A DNA stretch of 64,000 bases from Acidobacteriota bacterium (GCA_029263395.1 JAJCXO010000229.1:1-64000), one strand, 5' to 3'. Positions 44,901 through 53,516 are shown, numbered from the stretch's first letter. Notes: generated by a model from the letters alone, not told the origin. A program made the numbers and translations.

Positions 44901-46875
44901 TGCCGCGGATGAAATAGTCCGCCGTATCGCGTTGCCCACACCAGCCCGTCGTCGGGCTGCTGCAAGGTGGCAATGGCCAAGTTGTGGCGAGAGGCGTGAA
45001 CGTCGAGAAGCCGGACTGAGGTATGGCTGCAATGCCATCCTCAAAACCGCCGTTACACACCAAGTTGCAGGCGTCGCCGGGACAGGTCAGACATTGCACG
45101 TCGACCCACAGTTCGGTGACGTTGCCCGCACGCTGGCCATCGTAGGGTTGGTATTGGATGACCGCGGTGCCGCAGAAACCGAATGACGGTGTGTAGCAGA
45201 TGTTGCTGCCATTCGCCGTCGCGCTGCCGCCGCCGTTGGCCACCAGCACCGAGCCCGACGCAATCGACAGCGGGTCCAAGTCAGGATCACTGTCGTTGGC
45301 CAACACATTGACGCAGATCTGGTTGCCGGGGTTGGTGACGTTGACCGCAAGATTGGTGTCGTCGACGCCGATCGGCCACTGATTGCTGCAGGTGGTGCCG
45401 AAGAGGGTGTAGCCAAGATCACACAACACATCGAGCTCCGGCTGAGTGAGCTGACGATCGGCGCCACCGCTGGTCGACCAACGCATGACGTAAGGCAGCT
45501 GGCTCCTAATGTCGTCAAAATGGCTGAGGCTCGAACCGGAGTTGTAGGGATTTGGTGAATAGGCCGGTTGCGGCAGGCTGTTGTGCGTTGCCGGGGTGTT
45601 GTAAAGCACTGCATCGGTCACCAGGTCAGCAGCGGTCGCCTGAAACGCACAGAGGTTGCTGATCAGCTTGGAGCTGGACGTTCCATTGTCGACCAGGAAT
45701 TCGTCGTAGAGACTGTAGGCACCGCTGGCGAGATTGCTGGCACCGGTTGGCCCGATCAGCGAGAAGAATCCCAGCGCATGGGTGGCTTCGTGCAGGATCA
45801 CCGAGTAGAGGTCGAGATCGTTGATCGGCACGATCAGCCAATCGTCGTTGACGTTGACCGTGGTCCCGCCAATCACCCGCGAGCCGAAATCCACTTGGCG
45901 AATTTCAGCATCATAAACCCCCGCTCCCGGGGTGGGATCGATGGCCGTGGTGATGTGCTCGTGCAACGAACCGCCAACACAGCCGCTGGCATTGTTGGGA
46001 ATCCTCGGCGAGGCGCTCGCTAGCGGCCCTTGGCCATCAAATTCGGCCTCGCGGATCAGGATATCGGGGCTGCTCGAGCCGAGATTGATCACCGCCGCCA
46101 GGTCGATGAACACCTGACAGGCGGTGCCGCGACGGGTGGCGCCGGAGGTTTGATCGTCGAAACCGGTGCCGGTGTTGTTGAGCTCATCCTCAAAATCGAG
46201 AATAAAACCACCGCAGTTCATGGTCTTCAACATTGGTTGTAGCCCTTTGTCGGGCAGGCCGTCGCGCCCCACCGGCTTCATCGGGCAATTGAAACGGTCG
46301 ACCCACTCGGCTCGAGACGTGCCACACGTCTCCTCGGGTAGCTCGTAGGGGATGGTGTCGATCGTCGAACCTGCTGGCAGAAATTCGTCGACTGTCGAAC
46401 CGGTGGGGACCAGATGGGTCAATTCACCGGTCTCGGGATACACCGTCGCGATCCAGGCTTCACCCTCGACGGATACAACCGCCAGCAACTCCGCTGCGAC
46501 GGCGTCGTAGGTGAGCGCCACCAAGGGTTTTTCGGGCTGCACGCGGGTCATGTCACCTGCCGGCAGGAGGGTGAGCAACTCGCCGTTTGCATCCAGCAGG
46601 AAGAAACGTTCACCGATCGGGTCGTAGGCCTCGCTCCCGGCAAACGCTTCGGAAGTCATCGTGCTCGAGCTGATGGAAGTCCAAGTGCTGCTGGCTTCGA
46701 CGCGCACGCTCTCAGCACGGTCGGCGGCACGGTCGGCGGCACGGTCGTCGGACATCACAACGGGCCGGCCGTCGTCGGCCAGAGCAGAGCCTGCCATCCA
46801 GCAGCAGGCCACCACGCCCAGCACGGCACGGCGGTTGATATAACAGGTGCGGAACAATGAGTCGAACTTAGACAT
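41977..46875 (-). CDS. Large secreted multidomain protein: metalloprotease-like, DUF11 and FG-GAP propeller
   Basis: A 1632-residue exported protein. The ATG at 46875 has GGAGG five bases upstream. Order: signal peptide (to about 34, SALA); Ser/Thr- and Asp-rich region with a 12-bp unit repeated three times (46716-46751); a zinc-protease-like domain with HEATHALGF (about 361-369, HExxHxxG, but the third His of metzincins is Ser); an Ig/cadherin-like domain (about 500-600); a sandwich domain (about 625-815); two DUF11 domains (about 825-1050); seven FG-GAP repeats with Ca-binding DxDxDGDxD (about 1065-1412), enough for one seven-bladed propeller; a C-terminal domain. Probably a cell-surface or released protein. 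Confidence 0.87.
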   Translation of the reverse strand: MSKFDSLFRTCYINRRAVLGVVACCWMAGSALADDGRPVVMSDDRAADRAADRAESVRVEASSTWTSISSSTMTSEAFAGSEAYDPIGERFFLLDANGELLTLLPAGDMTRVQPEKPLVALTYDAVAAELLAVVSVEGEAWIATVYPETGELTHLVPTGSTVDEFLPAGSTIDTIPYELPEETCGTSRAEWVDRFNCPMKPVGRDGLPDKGLQPMLKTMNCGGFILDFEDELNNTGTGFDDQTSGATRRGTACQVFIDLAAVINLGSSSPDILIREAEFDGQGPLASASPRIPNNASGCVGGSLHEHITTAIDPTPGAGVYDAEIRQVDFGSRVIGGTTVNVNDDWLIVPINDLDLYSVILHEATHALGFFSLIGPTGASNLASGAYSLYDEFLVDNGTSSSKLISNLCAFQATAADLVTDAVLYNTPATHNSLPQPAYSPNPYNSGSSLSHFDDIRSQLPYVMRWSTSGGADRQLTQPELDVLCDLGYTLFGTTCSNQWPIGVDDTNLAVNVTNPGNQICVNVLANDSDPDLDPLSIASGSVLVANGGGSATANGSNICYTPSFGFCGTAVIQYQPYDGQRAGNVTELWVDVQCLTCPGDACNLVCNGGFEDGIAAIPQSGFSTFTPLATTWPLPPCSSPTTGWCGQRDTADYFIRGTAQANWSLPTNFFSTYATGGQVETHNGTPNDRYVGMMRTSFNGGNYEGIFTQTIQPLDGSGGTTYELDFWAFAINNCSFCTPIDGVFEVYLDDVAPLNGSNPSANALQLGSFTFPQDQWTHITMPQFTTNTNYEFLVIRAADPAPSSSNTYLYADDVSLREISAVNVDIIKWVNDPTPQLGQAITYTIAVCNLDTTPITNVTIQDVLPNGVTYVSGFSAYPQHTFASIAGQTCNTVNVQATVDLSAPVNTPITNCAFLSSAGSMCSSLGSNSQCTDIVIEATDLGVTKTVSNSNPTTGTVVTYTITVSNFGPTDATGVVVNDLLPGGVTYQNHAISGGVASYSNVSGDLDIPSLPVGATVTLDIDVLVGANGCGAVNVATLTAVDQTDLNLTNNQDSATFAPCITSGGGSGLFVDSGQTLGGAASITVDLGDIDNDGDLDAVVGNFRQPTQLWINNGSGVFSAGQSMTSTWEDVAVRLGDFNGNNTLDLFLADNTGPATVWFGNGTAVNTFGPSANQSLGGSSNSLDAAIADIDNDGDLDAVIANNGGNTVWFNTGGNFSLGQSLGSVSSWGMALGDLDGDAWPDALFANAGSGMNSVGDTVWRHTNATTFFNTGQSLGSQASRKVVLADLDGDNDLDAVVRSIPGQPNNAWENLGNAVFAPVGQTLGFAGNALDLGDVDGDGDEDSFFAHPGGNRVLLNDGAGNLTFTDSGQSLGSSNSRDVQLGDLDGDGDLDAFVVNYNQPNKVWFNEGSAYCITGTATGNDYVWQLLGNGVNLSQPNAPGVTPGGSAAALAAAFVASINAIGNPNVTAAVTLGNSSCFTVSAVNSPSLQLYVGPAGGLPTCQVTGNGCTYNPTIRAGFPKPAATASLEFVSPDVFGATSAGEVTLLWWAQNVSDEATVDLYIDLDRDGREGELLVEGLAAGEGAYTWDTRGVNVGDYFVYGVLRDTGAESVIGVSDGTVSVLRKVGLVVD

Positions 46876-47089
46876 AAAAGCCTCCAAGGTTGGATGTCGA
46901 ACGAAGGGCAGGATCCGTTCCAAGGGCTAGATAGCGTGTGTCACTCAAAACTCAGCGCCCAAGTCACCCTGAAATCGCGATCACCCTGATTGGCGGCAAG
47001 TGACGCTCGACTCCCTCAAAGGAATCGCAACAATGTCGCGAGATCCGACGCTGCCAGACGTCAGGACCGAACAAGAGCCCAGAAAATCC

Positions 47090-47487
47090 GGTCCACAGAG
47101 TCCATGACCGTGATCCACGAGCGGTAAATACGGGTCACTCGGCCTGTGACCGTGATCTATTAGGTAAAAATACGGGTCATCCGATCCGTGACCGTTATCT
47201 ACAGGTGAAAATACGGGTCACGGGGTCTGTGACCGTTATCTACAGATCAAGAATAACGGCCACGGAGATTGTGGCCGTTATTTTCAGAACGAAATACTGG
47301 CCACTTATCTTATGACCGTTATTCCTTGATACATAACACTGGCCACGTGACCTGTAACCGTGACTGTTGAATTAAACATCACGGTCATACTGTCTTTGCC
47401 CGTGACCACTAGATGTATTTCTTGATCCCATGCCTATAACAGTGATCTCACCAGCTCCCATCCTGGTCATATCATCCGTGACCAGGA
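47090..47487. repeat. Array of about ten 42-bp tandem repeats, each with a GGTCAC-N7-GTGACC dyad
   Basis: Left half-sites (TGACCGTKAT) start at 47105, 47147, 47189, 47230, 47272, 47313, 47355, 47397, 47437 and 47479: steps of 42,42,41,42,41,42,42,40,42. Right half-sites (ATACGGGTCA) precede the next unit. The dyad GGTCAC-N7-GTGACC is exact at 47133 and 47216, near-exact (GGTCAT) at 47175 and 47465, and changed on both arms to GGCCAC-N7-GTGGCC at 47258. The step is about four helical turns, so all sites face one side of the DNA. It fills the region between the large secreted-protein gene and the zf-CGNR gene; 46876-47089 shows nothing else. Confidence 0.93.
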
Positions 47488-47577
47488 CAACTGGCCAACA
47501 ATCCTAGCCGCATGGCTAGCGGCCATGATTGATCCAGGTGTCTTGCCACCTCACCCCACATCCGGTACCTTCGCAGG

Positions 47578-48192
47578 ATGCAAGACTTCAGGATTCGCGA
47601 AGCCAAACGTTCGCGCCAGCGCAAAGCAGCACGGAAGAAGGTGAAGCAGGCGCCGGGAGCGCTCGAAACGGTCCGGAAGTTCGTCAACACGATGCGGGGA
47701 AAAGCCGTGGTCCGGGGTAAACATGTCGACGAACTAGCCACTCCGGCACAGCTCGGACGCTGGTTCGAGCACCAAGGATTACTCGCCACCGGAACCACTC
47801 TCAATGCGGTGGAACAACAACGTGGACTCGATCTGCGCCAAGGGCTGCGCGCTCTGATCCTCGCCAACACCGGTCTCGAGCCCAACCCGGAAACGCTCCA
47901 ACGGCTGGCGGTTGCCACAGCGGCCGGCCGGTTTGTGCTGCGCTTCGAAGCTGGCGTCCCGGCCGGCTTCGGCCCCGCTTCCAACAGCTTCGACGACGCC
48001 CTCGCGGCTCTCGCCGCAGTCGTCGTCACGGCTCAGCTCGAAGGCCACTGGTCACGGCTCAAGGTCTGTCAAGAGCAAAACTGTGGGCAAGTTTTCTTCG
48101 ACAGCGCGCAGAGCTTGACCGGCAGGTGGTGTTCTCCCCAATGTGGTGACCGGGCGCGGGCGGCGATCTATCGCCGCCGCCGTCGTCGGTGA
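47578..48192 (+). CDS. zf-CGNR / ABATE-domain putative transcription regulator
   Basis: A 204-residue protein. Very basic N terminus (REAKRSRQRKAARKKVK), then an ABATE-like helical domain (about 25-150), then a CGNR-type zinc finger: CQEQNCGQVFFD, then RWCSPQCGDRARAAIYRRR, with four Cys. CGNR proteins are predicted DNA-binding regulators of unknown ligand. The 42-bp array ends about 90 bases upstream, so it is the natural candidate to bind it. The histidine kinase starts 28 bases downstream, suggesting co-transcription. Confidence 0.87.
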   Translation: MQDFRIREAKRSRQRKAARKKVKQAPGALETVRKFVNTMRGKAVVRGKHVDELATPAQLGRWFEHQGLLATGTTLNAVEQQRGLDLRQGLRALILANTGLEPNPETLQRLAVATAAGRFVLRFEAGVPAGFGPASNSFDDALAALAAVVVTAQLEGHWSRLKVCQEQNCGQVFFDSAQSLTGRWCSPQCGDRARAAIYRRRRRR

Positions 48193-48220
48193 GCCGCCGC
48201 CGGCTGGAGAAAGGAACGAC

Positions 48221-49321
48221 GTGAGCCGAGACTTGGAAAGTGCCTTCCACGCCATCCCGGATCCGATCGTGATTGTCGGCGTCGACGGCTTGGTTCGACG
48301 GGTCAATCAAGCGTTCTGCCAACGGTTCGAGAGCACCCAAGAGGACGTCCTTGGCGTCGATGCTGCGAGCCTGATCTTCGACTCGGAGATGGACAGCAAC
48401 TCGGTGCCGAACAGCAACACGGTGCAGAACAGCAACACGGTGCAGAACTGCTTACCGTCCGCCGAGGGTCCGTTTGTCGACGAGTGGCGAAATCTTGCAA
48501 TTCCGGGCGTCTTCGAGGTGATCTGCCAGCCGGTCGAGCTCGACGGCGAGTCCGGCACGATCTACATCCTACGCGACGTCACCGACCGCGACATCGCCGA
48601 GGCGGAGCGTGAGGCCTTGCTTCGGCAGATGGAAGACAAGAACGCCGAGCTCGAACGTTACACCTACACTGTCTCCCATGATCTCAAGAGCCCATTGGTG
48701 ACCATCAAGGGTTTCCTCGGGTTGGTCGAGAGGGATCTTCTGACTGGCGATATGGAACAGCTGAAGTCGGACATGGCTCGCATCGCCGCCGCCGCCGATC
48801 AGATGGCACTGCTACTCGACGAGCTGCTGGCCCTGTCGCGGGTCGGACGTATGGTCAACCCGCCGGAGGACGTCGCTCTGCGGACGCTGGCTCAGGAAGT
48901 GGTCGAGCTGTTGTCGCACACACTCCAGGAAAAGGTTGTGGAAGTGCGGATCGCCGATGACTTACCCACCGTGCGCGGCGACCGTCTACGCCTACTCGAG
49001 GTGCTCCAGAACCTGATCGAGAACGCCGCCAAGTTCATGGGAGATCAGGGCACACCCAGGATCGAGGTCGGTACTTGTCGACGTCACGACGAAACGTTGT
49101 GGTACGTCCGTGACAACGGCATCGGTATCGCGCCCGAATACCACGATCGAGTGTTCGGACTGTTCGACCAGCTCGATCCGACCCGCGGCGGTACCGGGGT
49201 TGGCCTGACCCTGGTGAAACGGATCGTCGAGGTCCACCGCGGACGCGTCTGGGTCGAGTCCGACGGGCTGGGGCAAGGCTCGAGCTTCTACGTTCAGATG
49301 CCCAACCTGGCGATTCATTAG
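48221..49321 (+). CDS. Cytoplasmic PAS-domain sensor histidine kinase
   Basis: A 366-residue histidine kinase with no membrane segment. The GTG at 48221 is preceded by AAGGA. PAS domain (about 5-120; AFHAIPDPIVIVG, then IYILRDVTDRD), HisKA with His153 (YTVSHDLKSP), and HATPase with N box (NLIENAAKF), G1 (DNGIGI) and G2 (GGTGVGLTLVKRI). An 18-bp unit occurs three times in the PAS (48391-48444; DSNSVP, NSNTVQ, NSNTVQ). It may phosphorylate the response regulator at 49546, 224 bases downstream. Confidence 0.92.
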   Translation: MSRDLESAFHAIPDPIVIVGVDGLVRRVNQAFCQRFESTQEDVLGVDAASLIFDSEMDSNSVPNSNTVQNSNTVQNCLPSAEGPFVDEWRNLAIPGVFEVICQPVELDGESGTIYILRDVTDRDIAEAEREALLRQMEDKNAELERYTYTVSHDLKSPLVTIKGFLGLVERDLLTGDMEQLKSDMARIAAAADQMALLLDELLALSRVGRMVNPPEDVALRTLAQEVVELLSHTLQEKVVEVRIADDLPTVRGDRLRLLEVLQNLIENAAKFMGDQGTPRIEVGTCRRHDETLWYVRDNGIGIAPEYHDRVFGLFDQLDPTRGGTGVGLTLVKRIVEVHRGRVWVESDGLGQGSSFYVQMPNLAIH

Positions 49322-49382
49322 GCCAATCCAGCTTCGGCCTCGGTCAAGGCATCGATAAAGCGGAGAGATCACGTCTTTCTCA

Positions 49383-49402
49383 CAGAGATAATGTCATCTC
49401 TG
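49383..49402. promoter_or_regulatory. Palindrome between histidine kinase and response regulator
   Basis: CAGAGAT-AATGTC-ATCTCTG, a perfect 7-bp inverted repeat about 144 bases before the response-regulator ATG. No T-tract follows, so it is more likely an operator or mRNA hairpin than a terminator. Confidence 0.4.
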
Positions 49403-49545
49403 CGAAAGATTCGTAATACTGAGTGTTATCCTTGGGGTCTACTATTGGCTCATCCTGAGGTGAATGTTCACCGCCAAGATGTGACCCGGGGGCCGCGTCG
49501 ATATCCCAATCGACACTTAACAACTGCGCCGCCGGAGGAGAAATC

Positions 49546-49917
49546 ATGGAGCCCAAGAAAATCTTGCTCGTCGACGATTCCGCGACAACGTTGATGATGG
49601 AAAAGATGATCCTCAAGGCTGAGCCTTACAAGCTAGTCATCGCCAAAAACGGACAACAAGCCGTTGAGCTGGCGCGCAAAGAACGGCCGGATCTTGTCCT
49701 ACTCGACGTCATCATGCCGGTGATGGACGGCTTCGAAGCCTGCAAACAACTGCGAGCCAGCGAAGAGACGCGTTCCACGCCGATCATCATGGTGACAACC
49801 CGCGGCGAGCAACGACACGTCGAGGTCGGCTTCGAGAACGGCTGTACCGACTACGTCACCAAACCGATCAACGGCTTGGAACTGCTGGCCAAAGTCCGCA
49901 ACTATCTCGCCGCCTGA
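49546..49917 (+). CDS. CheY-like single-domain response regulator
   Basis: A 123-residue receiver. DD10-11, phosphoacceptor Asp54 (LVLLDVIMPVMDG), Thr84/Thr85 (IMVTT) and Lys106 (VTKPINGL) are present. GGAGGAG precedes the ATG. It heads the run of chemosensory genes and is the only stand-alone receiver there, so it is the likely CheA target, though the histidine kinase upstream is another candidate. No output domain. Confidence 0.92.
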   Translation: MEPKKILLVDDSATTLMMEKMILKAEPYKLVIAKNGQQAVELARKERPDLVLLDVIMPVMDGFEACKQLRASEETRSTPIIMVTTRGEQRHVEVGFENGCTDYVTKPINGLELLAKVRNYLAA

Positions 49918-49955
49918 GCGGGGAGCTGTTACGTCAATAGAGAGGGGGACGACCC

Positions 49956-50750
49956 ATGAAACATGAGGTCAAGGGTCCGGGTGCGTACGTCGAGACAGTC
50001 CGTCAGAACACCCAACGATATTTCGAAGACTTGCTGGCAGAGAACGAGAAGCTGCGCCGCCTGAGCGCCGGCCTCGAAGACGAAATAGCAGCCCTGAAAC
50101 GGACCGCGGCACGCTCTGAGGACGCCGTTCAGGTGCTGCATGAGGAGCTTCGCAACGAGCAGCAAGAGCACGCCGCGCTGCGCCGCCGATTAGAAGAGAT
50201 CGAGGGTGAAAACCGCACCTTTTCCGAGCGTTACGTCCACGTCGAACAGCAGAATACGGACCTGGCGAATCTCTACGTAGCGACCTATCGCCTACACGCC
50301 ACGCTGGACCGGCATGAGGTGCTGGATGCTATCCAGGAGATCATCATCAACCTATTGGGTTGCGAGGAGCTGGCGGTGTTCGAGCTCGACCCCGAGGCCG
50401 CGGAGCTGCGGTTGGCAGCTTCGTTTGGTGTCGACACCGACACCTACCGTCAGCTGGCGGTTGGCGAGGGCTTGATCGGCGACGTCGCCAAAAGCGGCGA
50501 GGCATATTACGCTGAGACGTCCGACGACGCTGGCAGCATGCCGTTGGACGAGCATCTCACGGCTTGTATTCCGCTCAAGGTGGAAGATCGGGTCACTGGC
50601 GCGATATCGATCTTCAGACTGCTGCCGCAAAAGGAAGATGGCCTCGGCGCTCTCGACCACGAGTTGCTCGATCTGCTGTCCGCCCAGGCCGGCGCGGCGC
50701 TGTACTGCTCCGCACTCCACACTCGCTCCGAATCTAAGACCGCTCCTTAG
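49956..50750 (+). CDS. Coiled-coil GAF-domain protein
   Basis: A 264-residue cytoplasmic protein. A long coiled coil (about 15-110; LLAENEKLRRLSAGLEDEIA) is followed by a GAF domain (about 120-255; VLDAIQEIIINLLGCEELAVFE, GEGLIGDVAKSGEAYYAE, IPLKVEDRVTGAISIFR). No enzymatic domain follows, so it may be a soluble sensor or adaptor in the chemosensory cluster. It lies between the receiver and cheD, with 38 and 7 bases between genes. Confidence 0.85.
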   Translation: MKHEVKGPGAYVETVRQNTQRYFEDLLAENEKLRRLSAGLEDEIAALKRTAARSEDAVQVLHEELRNEQQEHAALRRRLEEIEGENRTFSERYVHVEQQNTDLANLYVATYRLHATLDRHEVLDAIQEIIINLLGCEELAVFELDPEAAELRLAASFGVDTDTYRQLAVGEGLIGDVAKSGEAYYAETSDDAGSMPLDEHLTACIPLKVEDRVTGAISIFRLLPQKEDGLGALDHELLDLLSAQAGAALYCSALHTRSESKTAP

Positions 50751-50757
50751 GCACCGT

Positions 50758-51297
50758 ATGAAGGGCAATCTTGCGACCCCACCCGCGGGTGGGGACGATG
50801 GCGCTGGTGAGGCTGCAAAACCGATTGAGGCCAAAAAACGCGTTGAGCCGCGGAAGGTTTATCTCTTTCCCGGCCGCCTCGTAGTTGCAGCTGAGCCCTG
50901 TGCCGTGACCACCATTCTGGGATCCTGTGTTGCCGTGTGTTTGTGGAACCCGATCCTGCGAACGGGAGGAGTCAACCACTATCTTCTCCCCCACCGGGCC
51001 GGATCGCACCAAGCCTCGGCCCGCTTCGGCAACCTCGCTATCGAACGACTGATTGCGGAAATGTTGGCATTGGGAGGCCATCGCCGCGACCTCCAGGCCA
51101 AAATTTTTGGTGGTGCTCACATCCTCGCAGCAGCGCCCGACGAGTCCACTCACCTCGGCGCCCGCAATGTGCGGGTCGCCCGCGAACTGTTGCAGCGCGA
51201 GAACATCCCGCTCGTCGCCGAGGATGTTGGAGGTCAGGGGGGTCGCAAGCTGATTTTCCACACCCACGACGGCTCGGTCTGGGTGAGGAAACTCTGA
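50758..51297 (+). CDS. cheD: Chemoreceptor glutamine deamidase CheD
   Basis: CheD deamidates Gln residues of chemoreceptors. 179 residues from the ATG at 50758, the first start after the GAF gene stop. The catalytic Cys57 lies in TTILGSCVAVCLWNP and His74 in GGVNHYLLPH; both match the family pattern. KIFGGAHIL and DVGGQGGRKLIFHTHDG are also typical. The Pro/Ala-rich N-terminal 30 residues exceed the usual length. cheA starts four bases after its stop. Confidence 0.93.
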   Translation: MKGNLATPPAGGDDGAGEAAKPIEAKKRVEPRKVYLFPGRLVVAAEPCAVTTILGSCVAVCLWNPILRTGGVNHYLLPHRAGSHQASARFGNLAIERLIAEMLALGGHRRDLQAKIFGGAHILAAAPDESTHLGARNVRVARELLQRENIPLVAEDVGGQGGRKLIFHTHDGSVWVRKL

Positions 51298-51301
51298 CTT
51301 C

Positions 51302-53488
51302 ATGGACATTGACTACGAAGCCCTGCTTCAGTCCTTCCTGACCGAGTCGGAGGAAGGGCTGGTGCTGATGGAAGAAGCCTTGATGGTGCTCGAGCGCCAG
51401 CCGCACGACGCCGAGGCCCTGGGCACGGTGTTTCGCGTCGCCCACACCATCAAGGGAACGGCCGCGATGTTCGACTTCGCCACCGTCGAACAGCTCGCCC
51501 ACGGCCTGGAAGAGCTGTTGGATCGGCTGCGGGACGGCTCCCTGCCGGTCACTAGTGATCTCGTTTCCCTACTGCTTCGAGCGGTGGACGCCCTGCGGGA
51601 GTTGATTCCCGCCGCCGCCGCTGGCCGCGAGGCGATGGGGGCAACCAGCCAATCGGTCCTCGATCAGCTGCACCACCACGCCTCGCCGGCTACAACTGCA
51701 CCCGAGACCGACTCGGCTGGCACCACCGAGCCCGTCACTGATCCCATCACCGATGGTGCGCTCGCCAGCACAGAGCTCGCCACAGCATCACCGGGTCAGG
51801 CCCCTGCTCTGACGGTGAATGCCAAAGACACCACAGACGTCGAGATCGCAGCGCTGCTGCCCTTGTTCCAGGCTGAATCGGAGGAAAGCCTCGCTCGGAT
51901 GGAGGAGGCGCTGATCGTTCTCGAACGCCAACCTCAAGACCAGGAGGCCGTCGCCGCTAGCCTGCGGATCGCCCACACGATCAAGGGTAACTCGGCCTTC
52001 TTCAGACTCGCTGACATCGAGCACTACGCTCACGCAATCGAGGAGGTGCTGGCGCAACTGCGGACCGGCTCCATCGAGGTGACCGGCGAGCTCGTCTCAC
52101 TGCTCTTGCGCGCCGTTGATGGTCTGAAGGAGAACATCTCCGAGGCCAGCGTCGGTGATCAACCGATGATGCCGGCGCCCGCTATCCTCGAGCAGTTGCG
52201 GCACGCAGCGAACGGAGACGTCGCAGCCGACACGGTCGTCAATCGACTCCCCGCAGGTGCTGACGCCAAAAGCAGCGAGTCTGCCGCTAGGTTCACAACC
52301 CGGGCCTCAACCAGCCTGCGGGTTGATCTTGAGAGGCTCGACCGGTTGCTCAACTTGACCGGCGAGATCGGTATCGCCCGCAGCCAGCTGGCTCAGAAAC
52401 TGGAAGAGCCCGAACACAGCCGAGCAGCCGTCCTCGAGACCTTGCACGAGGCCGATTTCATCCATCTGGAGCTGCAAGAGCTGGTGATGAAACTGCGCAT
52501 GGTACCGGTCGGCCCAGCGTTCCGGCGTTACCGGCGGACGGTCCGCGATCTCGCACGAGCCCACGGCAAGGTGGCCCGTTTGGTGACCGAAGGCGAGGAG
52601 GTCGAAGTTGACGCCACCGTGATCGAGCATCTGCGCGACCCCCTCACCCACATGGTACGCAACGCCCTCGATCATGGGATCGAGCCGCCGGCCGTGCGCA
52701 CCGCTGCTGGCAAGGACCCCTGCGGAGTGCTGACCCTGCGGGCCTGGCACGAGGCCGGATCGATTGTCATCGAGCTGGCGGACGATGGCGCGGGGCTCGA
52801 CCGGGAGCGAGTTCTGCAGCGTGCCCGCAGCGCTGGCATCGTGCCGGATGGCGGGTCGTTGACCGACCAACAAATCGAACAACTCATCTTCGAACCCGGT
52901 TTCACCACCGCCGAGACGGTGACCGACCTCTCAGGGCGCGGCGTCGGGATGGACGTCGTGCGACGCAACATCGAGACCCTCCGTGGCTCGGTCGCAGTCA
53001 CCAGCCAACGCGGCAAAGGCACCGCCATTACCCTCAGGCTTCCTCTGACCCTGGCGATCATCGATGGGCTGACCGTTCGGGTTGCCAGCGAGATCTTTTT
53101 TATTCCCCTGGAAACGGTGGTCGAGTCGGTAGAGCTGCCCGCGGACGAGCCACAGCGGGCCGACGGACGCGGCGTGCTCAGCCTGCGGGACACCGCCTTA
53201 CCCTACGTTCGCTTACGACACCTCTTCGGTCTCGAAGGGGCACCGCCAGCCCGTGAAAACGTGATCGTCGTCGAACGGCCGCGCCAGCAGCTCGCCGGTC
53301 TGGTGGTCGACGCTCTGCTCGGTCAGAGCCAAGCGGTGATCAAACCCTTAGCCAGGCTGTTCCGCGGCCTGCCCGGGATCTCCGGTTCGACCATCCTGGG
53401 CAGCGGGCGTGTGGCCTTGATCCTCGATTTGCCGAGCCTGTTGCAACTGGCCGAAAGCACGCCAACCGCCACCCTCGAGCTCAGGTGA
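51302..53488 (+). CDS. cheA: Chemotaxis histidine kinase CheA with two HPt domains
   Basis: A 728-residue CheA. Two tandem, clearly duplicated HPt (P1) domains: phosphorylatable His48 (RVAHTIKGTAAMF) and His225 (RIAHTIKGNSAFF), separated by a Thr/Pro-rich linker. No P2 domain is apparent. Dimerisation region about 335-400 (VDLERLDRLLNLTGEIGIAR); HATPase about 400-565 with HMVRNALDHGIE, DDGAGLDRERV and GRGVGMDVVRRNI; CheW-like P5 domain about 590-720. No C-terminal receiver. Coupled to cheD. Confidence 0.95.
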   Translation: MDIDYEALLQSFLTESEEGLVLMEEALMVLERQPHDAEALGTVFRVAHTIKGTAAMFDFATVEQLAHGLEELLDRLRDGSLPVTSDLVSLLLRAVDALRELIPAAAAGREAMGATSQSVLDQLHHHASPATTAPETDSAGTTEPVTDPITDGALASTELATASPGQAPALTVNAKDTTDVEIAALLPLFQAESEESLARMEEALIVLERQPQDQEAVAASLRIAHTIKGNSAFFRLADIEHYAHAIEEVLAQLRTGSIEVTGELVSLLLRAVDGLKENISEASVGDQPMMPAPAILEQLRHAANGDVAADTVVNRLPAGADAKSSESAARFTTRASTSLRVDLERLDRLLNLTGEIGIARSQLAQKLEEPEHSRAAVLETLHEADFIHLELQELVMKLRMVPVGPAFRRYRRTVRDLARAHGKVARLVTEGEEVEVDATVIEHLRDPLTHMVRNALDHGIEPPAVRTAAGKDPCGVLTLRAWHEAGSIVIELADDGAGLDRERVLQRARSAGIVPDGGSLTDQQIEQLIFEPGFTTAETVTDLSGRGVGMDVVRRNIETLRGSVAVTSQRGKGTAITLRLPLTLAIIDGLTVRVASEIFFIPLETVVESVELPADEPQRADGRGVLSLRDTALPYVRLRHLFGLEGAPPARENVIVVERPRQQLAGLVVDALLGQSQAVIKPLARLFRGLPGISGSTILGSGRVALILDLPSLLQLAESTPTATLELR

Positions 53489-53516
53489 CCCCCGTCGACT
53501 CGGCCCAAGACCCTCT

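Noticed and set aside
47090-47487. CRISPR array
   Set aside because: The units are near-identical through their whole length with drifting sequence and no constant repeat separated by unique spacers; no cas genes are nearby.
49383-49402. Intrinsic terminator after the histidine kinase
   Set aside because: The stem is perfect but no T-run follows on either strand, so it is recorded only as a palindrome.
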